A stretch of 64,000 nucleotides of DNA from Xylogone sp. PMI_703 (taxonomy: Eukaryota; Ascomycota; Leotiomycetes), in NCBI GenBank assembly GCA_021399445.1, contig JAJTUQ010000006.1:2170001-2234000 (forward strand), written 5' to 3'. Positions 34,059-45,639 of this stretch are shown here, one piece after another (position 1 is the first letter of the stretch; each line of letters opens with the position of its first letter). A program made the translations under genes and the position numbers. Under the pieces are notes generated by a model. The model did no database searches and was not told the origin of the DNA. It saw nothing but the letters and a program-made list of their open reading frames with translations.

Positions 34059-36209
34059 CTATTTCTCAGCAGGACTTCCTTGGGAATACCCTACGTCACT
34101 GGCCAACTGATCGGCCGGTTGGTCATGTCGACTATACATTTTATACTCGATAGAATCTTTGAAACTGAGCTTTCCTTGCTCTACCTGCTTTCTTGTAGCT
34201 GAGAGCTTAGATTTCGGCAGGCCCATGGAGCCAAGATAGTTAACGGCTAGGAGAGGTTAGCTCAGTAGTGTTAAGGGGTGGGAATATATAAGCTTACTCT
34301 CTCTCCACTCTAGATCTTTTCTTTTGCTATCCCAGCCTAATTCGCCAGCCATGATATCGATAACCTTCGGCAATGCCTCTAGAGCAGCCTGTGCATTCAA
34401 AAATGCCAACCGTGTCCTGCGTCCCAACACATCGGCAGCAGTTTGTGCATACTCGTGACGGACTGCATATCTCACCTCACCATCGATAAATGGGTACAGC
34501 GGACTGATCTTCTCTCCTCTCACTGGGAATCTCATCTCCGTGGGAGTACTCAAGGCAGCCACAGTCCATGCCCGGTCACCGTATGATTCTGTGAGATGTT
34601 TGGCCACATCAGTTTCAAGGCCAAAGTGCTGGATTAGGTTTATGAAGAGCGTCTTGGAGTAACCGTGTGCGCCGAGTAACTTCACCGAATGGGTTTGGCA
34701 CGATCCATCCAGCTTAGCGCCATCATCGACTATAAATGTACCTGAGACATTGGGGGCATTTGTTACAGGAGTTGGTTGCAAGTTAAACTCTTTGATAGCT
34801 TCATCAACACATTCTTCAGCCATCTGGCGATAGGTTGTCCATTTTCCTCCCGCACACGTCAAAAGACCGGAGCTAGACACGTCAATTAAGTGGTTGCGTA
34901 CCAGTGATTCGGTATTTTTAGCTTTGGGATCTTTGACAAGAGGACGTATTCCAGACCAGGCTGCTAGGACGTCCCCACGACGGACATTGATATCAGGGGA
35001 GAGATAATGCCGTATTTCAGTGAGGATCCAATCAATCTCTTGTTCGCCTGCCACAGGGTTCTGAGAGATCTCTGTTGGAGCATCGGTCGTACCAGCGATA
35101 GTATTACCTTGCCAAGGCAGGAAAAAGATCACTCTTCCGTCAGAAGTTTTGGGATCTATGAGACCCATCTTCTGAGGGCTATAGTAGCCAGGCAACACAA
35201 CATGGACACCAGAGGAAGGAGCAACGATCTCCTTGATGTTAGGGTCATCCAGCTTACGGATGCCATCTGTGAAGGGACCGGTTGCGTTTATGATACCTCT
35301 TGCGCGCACCCTGAATTCTTCAGGCCGCTTGCCATTCTTCTCTGAGACAAGATCTTTAACTCGTGCGCCACATAACCTTCCTGATTCATCTTTGTCCAAG
35401 GCTGTGACTTCGAGGTGATTGACAACCGTAGCGCCGTATAGTGCAGCTGTCATTGCCAAAGAAACGTTCATCCTAGAGTCGTTATGGGCACCATCGTAGT
35501 ATACCAAGGCACCAACCAAGTCCGTTCTTTTCAACATAGGGAATGCATCAAGAGCTTTACTCTTCGTCAAGAAGTAAGAGGTCTCAATTCCTTCAGACCC
35601 GGCCAAGAAATCATAGAATTTAGTTCCAGCCCAATAGTACGGTGCCTTCCACCACTTATCAAGCGGCAGCATAATAGGAAGCCATGATGAGAGGTGAGGT
35701 GCAGTGTCCAAGAAATATTTTCGCTCCCTCAGAGCTTCTCGTACCAAAGCGTACTGGTTATAGTCCAGTTCCCAGACAGCCTTCTCAAGGTATCTGACAC
35801 CACCATGTACCAACTTTGTGCTCTTGCTGCTTGTTCCACTGCTGAAGTCGTCTCTTTCCACAAGGGCTACTTTCAAGCCTCGTGTTGCAGCATCCAAAGC
35901 TATTCCAGAACCTGTAGCTCCTGCACCAATTACAAGAAGATCGTATACTTCATCGTCTCCATTCGATGTCTTGCTAACGGGTTGCCCACTCTTCTTCAAT
36001 GCAGATATTTGCTCATCTCTCGACTTGACTTTGGGAAATCGGGGCGGGCGAAGTCTTCCTTCGGTCCCATAGCCTGGTGGCGGAACGACGGCGGGCTCAG
36101 AGCCTGGGATATTTCGCGGACGATAAGTGTAGTAGAGAATGCTACCACCACCAACCACAGCACCGGTAGTATAGAGTAAAGGCTTTGCGAATCTCTGACG
36201 GAAAGCCAT
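34059..36209 (-). CDS. GUT2: mitochondrial FAD glycerol-3-phosphate dehydrogenase
   Basis: Oxidises glycerol-3-phosphate to dihydroxyacetone phosphate at the mitochondrial inner membrane and passes electrons to ubiquinone. It serves glycerol use and the G3P shuttle. Exon 1 is 34298-36209 and exon 2 is 34059-34246 (699 residues), with a 51-bp intron. Splicing replaces an unspliced end with LEWRE-TVNYLGSMGLP, the conserved C-terminal region. The N-terminus has a targeting-like start (MAFRQRFAKPLLY) and a short hydrophobic stretch (TTGAVVGGGSILYYTY). FAD motifs: DLLVIGAGATGSGIALDAAT, ERDDFSSGTSSKSTKLVHGG, VVLPGYYSPQKMGL, LPWQGNTIAGTTD and CAGGKWTTYRQMAEECVDEA. A long divergent spacer separates it from MPE1. 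Confidence 0.96.
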
Positions 36210-38049
36210 AATTGGCTATATAGACACCGACAGTTGGGGGAAGAGGGAAAGTTGACACTACTACGTTGATATTGTGCTCAACGCTTCTTGAGGCCTTGGC
36301 AGCTAGGACGTGGTGTTGACTTTACTAGCTCTCCGTAAAGCTCGCTGACATGTGAAAGGCCGCGCTCTGCAGCAGCGGCAGCAACTCTTTTGACTTCTGA
36401 TCTTGCCTCGTACTGTGCAATTGCACAGTGAGGCAGGTGTTCTCGATGAAAAGAAAGAAAGAGAAGCAAGCCCGAGCAATGGAAGAATAAAAGGACAGAG
36501 GCAGCTGACGACAGAATCTGGTGTTTGAGTCAAGTCCCGCACTTTCGTGGAGAATAACCCGCGAGCCTGCGTACGGACCTGGATCGGTAGCAAGGAGATT
36601 CCGCCAATCACAGCCCCGCAATGCAGCGCAAGCCGGAAAAACTGTGGGCGCCCCGCCGGTCTTGGGCGGAGCGTCGCAGGGAGAGCGTGGGAAGACGTGG
36701 GAGCATTGGGCGCGCTGTGGACCTAGGTGAGTGGGCCAGAGAGCAGTGATGGTTTTTCGCTCTCTCGCCGCTGCAAATGACGTTGTACTATTACGGTCCT
36801 GTGAGCTTCTGAGGCTTCGTACGTTGAGCGAGAACGTTGGGTAAACACGGCGAATCATCCGGGACTTGTTCCGTCCACGTGTGATCACAGAACTTTATCC
36901 TCAGCAGCGCTAAATGTCTTATCAAAAAGCCATCTGATAGAATAATCAGCTACACATTATCTGCGCAAATCGATGTGTTTCCTTCCGAGCTTTCTAAAGG
37001 CTTGGACCCGGCTCCTGATTCTCCTGATTCTGCGGGATTCCCCTATTCAGTTATTTCCGCTTGGACCTGATAGCATCTTATAAATACGATCAACGGTATA
37101 CGACGTTGGCCCTTATTGAAATATCCAATTTCGGTCTTCAAAGAATTTTGATAGATTGAGATCCCAATTCATTTGACCAAATTGGTCTGCCAAGGGCTAT
37201 GTGAGTGCGATGGTGAATAACATGGGGACTATAGTCAATCTTGAATTCTCCCTTCGTAGATATTGAATATTGAGATCTCCAAATAAGCAAATCCAGATAT
37301 TGAGGCACGCACAAGCGTTGAATGATATTGAGTCAGACAACAATCAGCGGCAGCGAACAGAAGCCGAGGAAGTCTTACCATAATAGGACTAGCGCCAACA
37401 TTGGTAAGCGGAATCCGATCGGCGTACTAAAGAACTTCGCTTTCGCCTCCTCCTTTTCCAACATCAAGCCATCACACAACACCACCTTACCGACCGCTCG
37501 ACCATCGCCATCATCAAGTACGGTCGAGATTTCATCGAATATCGACTAGGAGAGTGAGGCGTACGCTATTTTTCTTATCGGTTTTATCGGTTTGGGTAGT
37601 TTTGGAGGGTTACGCTAGGTGTGGTCAAACATTCGTTGCTGTTGTACAAGTCTAGAGGCTCTGTTGTTATTGTTTGCGGGGGACGAGCAGCTTCCATAAC
37701 ATCATCTTCGCAGCGGTTGCTGCAATCTTGTACATCCATTTTCTTTTCTTTCTAAGAATTTTGCTCTTTGTCACGAGAGCTTCAGCAGTCCATCGCAATC
37801 AGATTTGATTATCATCGTTCGTTTTGAACGGAAAAAAACAAAGAAGAATCCTGATTTTAACAACGATCGCATTCCACGAAAAGAAAACATCCCCTTCCCT
37901 CATACTCACACTGCTGATACCTGGACGCTTTGCTGTGTCTTGAAGTATATCGGCGTAGTTTCTTGTTCCTTGTGCACTATTCTCTCGTGCTCGAATCAAC
38001 GAACTCAGCAAACAATAGATTCTTTTTCGGCTTTTCCGATTTGCCTAAC
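36210..38049. other. long divergent intergenic GUT2 / MPE1
   Basis: 1.84 kb, among the longest spacers here. A CACGTG lies at 36876-36881. A direct repeat of CTCCTGATT is seen near 37012-37030. Small frames exist (36325-36888 minus, 37322-37549 plus) but show no domain or convincing start. The part near 37740-38049 probably holds the MPE1 leader. Confidence 0.45.
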
Positions 38050-40022
38050 ATGACTTCTTCAGTATTCTTCAAGTTCAAGTCCCAAAAGGAGCCTTCTAGG
38101 GTGGAGTTTGACGGGACAGGTATATCTGTATTTGAACTCAAACGTGATATCATCATTAAGAGTGGTCTTGGTGACGGAACTGACTTCGATCTTGCCATTT
38201 ATAATGAGGATAGCAATGAAGGTGGGATTTTATTTTGTCTTGTGATAGTATAACATGTAACTAACCATATGTAGAATATGACGATGACACGACAATTATT
38301 CCTCGTTCCACCTCGGTCATTGCCCGTCGTTTGCCCCCCATTAAGCCTGGCGCAGGAAGGGCTGCTCGGTATATGTCTGGAAAAATGCCAATCAATGCGA
38401 AGAACTCGTCGCGCAAAGAGCAGTTGGCAGCGAAGTCTTCAGCCAAACCAGGAGGCGTAAATGGCGCGGCTCAGATAAACAGCGCTATGACTGAGGAACA
38501 ACGTATGGCAGCCATGTTCCAAGCCCAGAGTGAGCAATGGTCGGCTCAGCAGGAGGAAATGGCCCAGTAAGTTCCATTACATCCCAAAATGATTCTCTGT
38601 ACTAACGATATCTTTAGTCAAACCCCAGTTTTCCGTCCCAGTGGAAATAAGAAAGGACCACCGGCTAACGTACCTGACCATGAGCCTCCCGCTGGATATA
38701 TTTGCTATCGATGTGGTGAAAAAGGACATTGGATTCAGGTGTGCCCAACGAATGATGACCCTAATTTCGATAATAAGCCTCGAGTGAAGCGAACTACTGG
38801 TATTCCGCGGTCGTTTTTGAAAACAGTTGAGAAGCCTGCGGCGTTAAATGGTGATGGTTCATCAGAGGATGCAAAGCCTCCGTCTGGAGTTATGGTAAAT
38901 GCGGAAGGAGAGTTCGTAATTGCTGAGCCAGATAAGGCCTCATGGGAACTTTTCCAAGCTAAGACGAAGTCGTCTGCGGCTGCCCAAAAGGCTGCTGCTC
39001 TGGGAGATAAGGAATTACAAGATAGAGGATTGGAATGCTCCATCGACAAGAAAATTTTCATAGATCCAATGAAAACGCCTTGTTGTGAGAAGACGTATTG
39101 CAATGAATGCATAACTAATGCGCTTATCGAAAGCGACTTCACCTGTCCTGGTTGTCAGACGGATGGAGTATTGATTGATGATTTGAAACCAGATGAGGAA
39201 ACATCTACTAAAATAAAAGCATATCTAGAGGAGAAGAATGCTGAGCTGAAGAAGGAAAAGGAGCGATGGAGAAGTCCTAGTGTAAAGCCCGAGACTACGC
39301 CTGTTGAGACAAAGGAGTCAACGAAGACGCCAACACCAAAACAATCCCCCAAGTCTCCCCCGAAGGCTGAGCTGGCAGAAAAATCAGCAAGTCCAAAGAC
39401 TGAAAAGCTAGAAAGCACTCCTATGGAGAAAAGTGACTCCACTAATAGCAAAAAGAGAGCAGCTGATGAGTTGCTTGAGAATCCTAAGATACCGAAAGCT
39501 CCTAAAGCAATGCAACAACAACAATCCCAGAAGATACAGCAGCAGCAGCCGGGGATGATGAATGGTATAAATAACGTGTCTGGTTTCCCAAACACGCCAT
39601 TCGATATGTCTCAGCAATTCTATGGTATGAACGGTTTTAATGGTATGCCTAATTTCAACATGATGAATGGCTATGGTATGAACATGCCTATGATGCCAAT
39701 GGGTGGACAGATGATGAACCCTATGATGGGCATGAACAACTTTGGAGGGTATCCAAATATGAATGGCATGAATATGTTCCCTGTGCAGGGAGGTTATGGA
39801 GGTATGGGAATGGGTATGCAGAATGGTAACATGGGAATGCAAAATATGAATGGTGGCATGAACGGCGCTAGTGCGGTTGGATTTCCAAATCAGCAAAAGA
39901 CAGTCTTTGCCGACCCATTACCAAGTGAAGAAGATAACGCGTATTTTCGAAAACCAGTTAATCCTCATCGCCACCAAGGCCGAATGAGGAGAGTAAGACC
40001 GAGTGACTATACTGAGTTATAG
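38050..40022 (+). CDS. MPE1: Mpe1, DWNN/RING subunit of cleavage and polyadenylation factor
   Basis: Subunit of the mRNA 3'-end processing complex (CPF), homologous to human RBBP6. Exons: 38050-38221, 38275-38566 and 38618-40022 (622 residues), with introns of 53 and 51 bp. Domains in order: a DWNN ubiquitin-like fold at residues 1-77 (SSVFFKFKSQKEPSRVEFDG; EEYDDDTTIIPRSTSVIARR), a CCHC zinc knuckle near 183 (CYRCGEKGHWIQVC), and a RING/U-box near 294-335 (LECSIDKKIFIDPMKTPCCE; YCNECI; FTCPGC). A Pro/Lys/Thr-rich linker follows. The tail (about 460-595) is very rich in Met, Asn and Gly and looks prion-like. The protein ends in a basic stretch, PHRHQGRMRRVRPSDY. The joins are in frame and conserved (NE-EYDDD, MA-HQTPVFRP). 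Confidence 0.95.
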
Positions 40023-40871
40023 TAATCGTCTTTTGTGTGATTTCGGGCCATTTAAGTTTGCATTTGTGGATGGCTTCGCCCACATCAAACACTTCTTCAC
40101 CAGTTATTGTTTTTGGCGGGTTTATGTCTTTTGACGGAATTCTTTTGATCACAGATATCTCACACAAAACTATCAGCATTAGGTTGGGCGTTTATGGGAA
40201 GGGGCGGCATGGCATGCATGGTATGAAGAGCTAGAGAAGCATGGGAGCTTCAGCTCGTGGGTTTTTACGAACAGTTCTTTCTATTCATGTATATATGGTT
40301 TAGAGACTCTAAAGAGGCACATCCTCTATGGCAAGAAAGCCAGGAGACCAATTTGAAATGATTACATTAACTACTTTTTTGTCTACTGTGATCTATAACT
40401 ATTGTGTTGTGACACCCAACTCCCTGTTAATACGCCCCGTAATCCATATATCAAAATCAGTCCCCAAACGAAAATCTTGTGGACCATATCAGTTTGACCA
40501 TATCAGTTTGCTCAATGTGTCAACCTTTTTATCGTAAAAAGAACCCGGCCATAGAATCTGACCACTATCTTATGCTGATTTAGAACGAACCAGAATATAC
40601 AGGCATGTCCATAATTAGACAGGATGCACTGAGAGGTAAACCCCGGTGATAGAATGTCTTTACACCCAATATTCCTGATGGTTTTAGCTTGCCCTTTGGA
40701 GCGAGGTGGGAAGCAATCCCGGTGATGTTCTAATGTTCTTTTCCTCCCTGATTCAATTTCTTAGCTGATATTCAAGAATAATGTCCATCTAGCCACATAG
40801 ATCATCCTTATAACTCCAAGAATTGCCTGTATTGGTCGTTAACTATACGTTCCATGATGCATCTTCGAAGT
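40023..40871. other. convergent intergenic MPE1 / RRN5-like
   Basis: 849 bp between two converging 3' ends. It holds a 14-bp tandem duplication at 40483-40510. No gene recognised. Confidence 0.5.
40483..40510. repeat. 14-bp perfect tandem duplication
   Basis: ACCATATCAGTTTG occurs twice in direct succession in the 3' intergenic DNA. Probably a slippage product; no function claimed. Confidence 0.85.
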
Positions 40872-42680
40872 TCAATCTTCATCGCTTGTTTCAAAGTCAT
40901 AGTCCATGTCTTGTTGGCTCTCCTTCAGGATTACGGGCAACTCTGCCTCTTCACTCTTAAGCCTAGGTGGTGGCGTCTGTTTCAACATGTCCCATAACCT
41001 TTGCTCTTCCAGCCTGCTTGCTTCAGCGTCAAATCCCTCGACGTACTTATCATGCGCCTTTTCTTTTGCCCTATTCTCTTTTGCCCTCTGCATCGACCGC
41101 TGTCTCCATGAATCTGCAAATTCGATGTCTGAATCATGCACGGAGAGTGTATCATCCAAATCCGAAAGCTCTTGTTCTCCTAGGTCCTGGCTTGTTGATG
41201 AATCATGATCAGATTCTTCCACATCAGCCTCGAGCGATTCTACCTCAGCTGTCAGACTATGATCCTCTCTTTCCTGTCGAACTGAATGTCCAGCATTATC
41301 GGCCTCCACCGGTTCATGTGAGAGTTGCTGTTCCACTTGGTTATATGTCATAAATGTCATATCATCATAGTTTTTTGTCGAAGCACCTTCATATACTTCT
41401 AAATGGCATCTTCTAGCACAATGGATCCAGTAGTCATTCCAATCTGTCTTTAGCCCCAAAATCTTCACAGCGGCTTTAACATCCTCTGCAGTAATTTGTG
41501 CATGCTTAAGCTTCTTAGAATCCAGAGCTCGAATTTTCGACGACGTACAAAACAAAACAGTGGATACAATTCGTTTGGTAATGCTGATCGCTAGAGAATA
41601 GAAATCTTCAAAAGCTGTTGCCCTAATAGCAGGGGATTCCCCTGGTTCTGCAATCATAGTCCAGTTGTCTTCTATTAGAGAGCCACCTGGGTTCATAAAA
41701 ACGCCTTCTGCTAACCGTAGCCAGTTCTTTAAATTTAAAAGTCCAGCAGCCGGAACAATATCTTGCGTAGCATCTTGTATCTTGTCTCCGTCATTTTCCT
41801 GTGCACCCAGCAATTTGCACGCTTTAGTATCAAGCAACCAGAATTGGCCCCATCTAGTGCGTTCGGCCAACTCTTCCTGGCGATTTTGACTGGTAGCAAT
41901 CCAGTCAGCTGCTTGCTCTAGCATAGCGCAGCATTCCTGACTTATTTCGAATGCTATAGGGTAATCGGTATAGTCGATAGACTCCGTGGGCCTGTCGACC
42001 AAGCTCGTTTTCAGGACGTGAATATATTCTTGAACTTGTACCTCTGACTTGCTTCCAATTTGTGCTGCTATTCCTCGAACATTTCCCTTCCCCATCCTGG
42101 ATAAAGAAGAAAAAAACATGTCCTTTTCAGCAGCAGACCATAAAGACGAGCCAATTTGGCTCTCTCTGATTCGTAAGTGGTGTTCTGATTCTCCTTTTGT
42201 CGTGGCATCCTGGATTTCATTATTGAGCAATTCCCTGTATCCGTTGCTATAAAAGCCCTTTAAACGTTTCAGATCATTCGGATTGGAATCGGATGCTTTG
42301 CGTTTCCTGCTCCACCGGCGATTATACCGACTCCTTGGAGGCGTCACAATTTGATGTTCATCAGCGGGGTCAAATTTGGATGCCCAAGCAAGAGCTTCTG
42401 CCCGGATCTGGTCATTAGGGTTTTCTATCTCATGGTCGGAACCACCAGGCATAAGGGCACCCGTTACGGAGGAACCTGGATAAGCTGGTGAAGATGAATC
42501 AGAAGGTTTGCTTCTGGTTTCTCGAAATGATTGGGTTTCCGACTCTTCATCTTTATCCGAGATTTGGACAGATTCATCATCATTTAGAGATGCCTCGTAA
42601 ATGGAGCCAGAATCTTCATCGGGCTGCAAATTCTTGGATCCTTGAATGCCAGAGAGGTCATGACCGCTCTCTTGATTCAT
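40872..42680 (-). CDS. SANT-domain protein, RRN5-like Pol I factor
   Basis: A single exon encodes 602 residues. A SANT/Myb domain is visible at about 178-228 (SSLWSAAEKDMFFSSLSRMG; VRGIAAQIGSKSEVQVQEYI). It is followed by ECCAMLEQAADWIATSQNRQ and RTRWGQFWLLD. Around 365-425 a helix-rich block (IVSTVLFCTSSKIRALDSKK; ITAEDVKAAVKILGL) resembles a histone fold. This order is that of fungal homologues of Rrn5, a component of the UAF complex at the rDNA promoter. The identification is from remembered layout, not a search. The N-terminal 90 residues and the segment at about 460-520 are acidic and Ser-rich. The C-terminus ends DFETSDED. It is divergent from IRC3 with 265 bp between starts. Confidence 0.7.
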   Translation of the reverse strand: MNQESGHDLSGIQGSKNLQPDEDSGSIYEASLNDDESVQISDKDEESETQSFRETRSKPSDSSSPAYPGSSVTGALMPGGSDHEIENPNDQIRAEALAWASKFDPADEHQIVTPPRSRYNRRWSRKRKASDSNPNDLKRLKGFYSNGYRELLNNEIQDATTKGESEHHLRIRESQIGSSLWSAAEKDMFFSSLSRMGKGNVRGIAAQIGSKSEVQVQEYIHVLKTSLVDRPTESIDYTDYPIAFEISQECCAMLEQAADWIATSQNRQEELAERTRWGQFWLLDTKACKLLGAQENDGDKIQDATQDIVPAAGLLNLKNWLRLAEGVFMNPGGSLIEDNWTMIAEPGESPAIRATAFEDFYSLAISITKRIVSTVLFCTSSKIRALDSKKLKHAQITAEDVKAAVKILGLKTDWNDYWIHCARRCHLEVYEGASTKNYDDMTFMTYNQVEQQLSHEPVEADNAGHSVRQEREDHSLTAEVESLEADVEESDHDSSTSQDLGEQELSDLDDTLSVHDSDIEFADSWRQRSMQRAKENRAKEKAHDKYVEGFDAEASRLEEQRLWDMLKQTPPPRLKSEEAELPVILKESQQDMDYDFETSDED

Positions 42681-42945
42681 GGTGCAAAAGAGTTCAAGCC
42701 CCTGGCATCCAATTACGGCTCTTAAGAGATCTACATATGTGATTCATAGTAGCAAGAAACTTTTCTAACCGAAATATAAAAAGCAGTCACTAAATGTACA
42801 TACAGGCTAGTAAGTTTGTCACTCTGAATTCAGAAACCATCCTAAGAAATTATCATGGCGCGGCTGCAGCTTATGTAAGCTATCATTCTTATCAACAACT
42901 CCTTCCACCCTCAGGTTTTGACAAGGCTGACAACAGCAGCGGACT

Positions 42946-44977
42946 ATGCCAGCGCAATTTAAAACATGGCAAGCCCCGCACAAAACGTGGAGAATTCTTC
43001 CCTTCTTCACAACAAGGCGTGCCTATGCCAGTAATTCTTCTGTTCTATCTTCCTCAGCTACACATCTCGGCCCCAGTTCCGTTGTAAAGCTCCGGGAATA
43101 TCAAGAGGAATGTATTCAGGCTGTATTATCACATTTGAAAGATGGACATAAACGTCTTGGTATATCTCTTGCGACCGGAAGCGGCAAAACGGTGAGTTGG
43201 GTGAATATAACTCGAATCTAAGCTAATGAAATGCTTCTAGGTGATTTTTACACAGCTCATCGGTCGCATTCAACCTCATTCTCAAAATGCTACGCAGACT
43301 TTAATCTTAGCACATCGGCAAGAGTTAGTTGAGCAGGCTGCTCGACACTGCACAAATGCCTATCCCCATAAAAGGGTGGAAATTGAGATGGGGTCAATGC
43401 ATGCGACTGGAACCGCCGATATCACTGTCGCCAGTATCCACAGTGTAATATCTGGGGATCGAATCTCGAAGTTTAATCCTAGCAATTTCAAACTTGTACT
43501 TGTTGACGAAGCACATCATATCGTCGCACCGAGCTACAAGAAGACCTTAAATCATTTTGGTCTATCAGAGGCTTCTCATGATGGTCCTGCGTTGATTGGT
43601 GTGTCAGCCACTTTTTCCAGGTTTGATGGCCTTAGACTGGGTTCTGCTATCGACCATATCGTTTATCACAAAGATTATATCGATATGATAGGAGAGAAAT
43701 GGCTTTCGGATGTTACATTTACTACCGTGCGGTCCAGTGCAGATATATCTAAAGTCAGAAAAGGAGCAAATGGTGATTTTCAATCAGGCGAACTCTCTAA
43801 AGCGGTCAATAATGACCAGGTCAATGAGATTACTGTCCGTAGTTGGCTCGCAAAAGCTCAAGGAAGGAAATCAACACTTGTGTTCTGCGTTGATCTTGCT
43901 CATGTAGCTGGGTTGACAAATACTTTCCGGAAATACGGCATAGACGCTCGATTTGTCACTGGTGACACTCCCAAGCAGGAACGAGCGGCTAGGTTAGATG
44001 CATTTAGAGCGGAAGAATTTCCAGTGCTAGTGAATTGCGGGGTCTTCACAGAGGGGACCGATATCCCGAATATTGACTGCATCCTACTCGCAAGGCCTAC
44101 TAAGTCTCGCAATCTTCTTGTGCAAATGATTGGTAGAGGTATGAGATTGCATCCCGGCAAAACTGACTGTCATATTATTGATATGGTGGCAAGCTTGGAA
44201 ACTGGTATTGTAACAACGCCGACTCTCTTTGGCCTCGATGCCTCGGAATTAGTTAACGACGCGAAACCAGAGGACTTGAAAGAATTGCAAGAACGGAAAG
44301 AAGCAGAGAAGTCTAGAGAAGAAGAGCTTGCGTCCGTGTCTCAGTCCAAATCCGCCGCCCCATTGCCGAAAAATGTTACTTTTGTTGATTACGAGTCTGT
44401 ATTCGATCTCATCGAGGATACTTCAACTGAGAAACAGATCAGACTACTCTCTCCAAACTCATGGGTCTGTGTAGCTCCAAACCGGTATATACTCGCCAAT
44501 TCCGATGGAACGTATTTGACACTAGAGAAAGCAATCGAGGATTCTACTGAACAATATACGGTATATGAAACCGTCGCCATTAAGGGAAAAGTTAAGAAGG
44601 CCCCATACATGAAACCTCGCGAAATAGCACGTGCAATTACGTTTGCGGACGCTGTCCATGCTGCTGACACCTACGCTCAAGCAAAATTTCCCTATCGTTT
44701 CATCAATAGGTTTCAGATGTGGAGGACAGGACCTGCAACAGAAGGACAACTAGCATTCCTGAATAAGCTTCGTCTGAAAGAAGATCAATTAGGTCCCAAT
44801 AGCTTGACGAAAGGAAAAGCAGCCGATATGATTACGAAGATAAAGCATGGGGCTCGTGGCAGATTCGCTGCCATCGAAGCCGAAAGGAGGAAAGAAGGAA
44901 GAGAACGACTCAAACTGGAGCAAGCACAAGCATTAAGGCAGCGTGAGCAAGTTAGCATTGGCCCTGTTCTAGGGTAA
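42946..44977 (+). CDS. IRC3: mitochondrial DEAD/H-box (SF2) helicase Irc3
   Basis: Mitochondrial double-stranded DNA translocase that maintains mtDNA in yeast. Exon 1 is 42946-43191 and exon 2 is 43241-44977 (660 residues), with a 49-bp intron that splits motif [20 protein letters not shown]. The N-terminus ([19 protein letters not shown]) is basic and hydroxylated, fitting a mitochondrial presequence. Motifs: [19 protein letters not shown] (Q-like), [12 protein letters not shown] (Ia), [26 protein letters not shown] (II, DEAH), [12 protein letters not shown] (III), [14 protein letters not shown] (IV), [20 protein letters not shown] (V) and [14 protein letters not shown] (VI). The start at 42946 is the first ATG in the frame. 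Confidence 0.92.
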
Positions 44978-45639
44978 CTGTACAACTATTGTATTATGGA
45001 GGCCGAACTTGGTGGACCAAGCTTGTCCAAAACTTTTGCTCATCAGCAGAATATGACCTGTAATGTGGTACGGAGTTAAAATATGGGGATTTATATGTGT
45101 ATACGACATAACAAACGGCTCTAATGACAATTTATTATCTGTATAGACTTGGCGAAGAGGAGTTGTAGGCAGCTTAATTCTCATATCGAGCACATAATAC
45201 TGCACTGGTAGTCGTTCTTGATTGGCTGAGACTAGGTGATATAGTCTGTACCTGATCGTCGAGGCAGCCATACCTTGTGTTACATTGGCTAAACTTAACC
45301 GTCTGGCTGACTAAGATCTAATGCATCTCCTGGGTGGTGGTTCCTCACGTGAAGGCCTAGTAATGGACTCAGGTCACCATGAGACTCTTCTTCCCGGAAA
45401 TGTGATATCTATATTCTTTTGATATTATCTTTATTTGGCAGTCACTACGGTCTTCATCCTCTCCATGCCTGTGACTCTTCGTGATTAGCAGAATTCGCGG
45501 CCTCGTTTCAAGTCCAATGTCATTCATGCAACGTGTTTGGCTAGATTCGTACTGGTAATTACTATGTTCCCATCATTCCGGTGATTTAGCTACTCTGATA
45601 AATCATGCTAACAAAATAGCTCTAGATATATCGGAGTTT
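44978..45639. other. intergenic IRC3 / VPS9-domain gene
   Basis: 662 bp. It carries a TCACGTGA palindrome at 45345-45352, 288 bp before the next ATG. No gene seen. Confidence 0.5.
45345..45352. promoter_or_regulatory. TCACGTGA E-box palindrome
   Basis: Perfect palindrome with CACGTG core, upstream of the VPS9-domain gene. A bHLH-type site by sequence only. Confidence 0.4.

Noticed and set aside
36325..36888. 187-codon minus-strand frame upstream of GUT2
   Set aside because: No family signature, overlapping frames on the same strand, and lies in the GUT2 promoter region.
39408..39896. His-rich minus-strand frame of 162 codons
   Set aside because: It is the antisense of the Met-rich MPE1 tail (ATG read as CAT gives His). 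No independent evidence of a gene.
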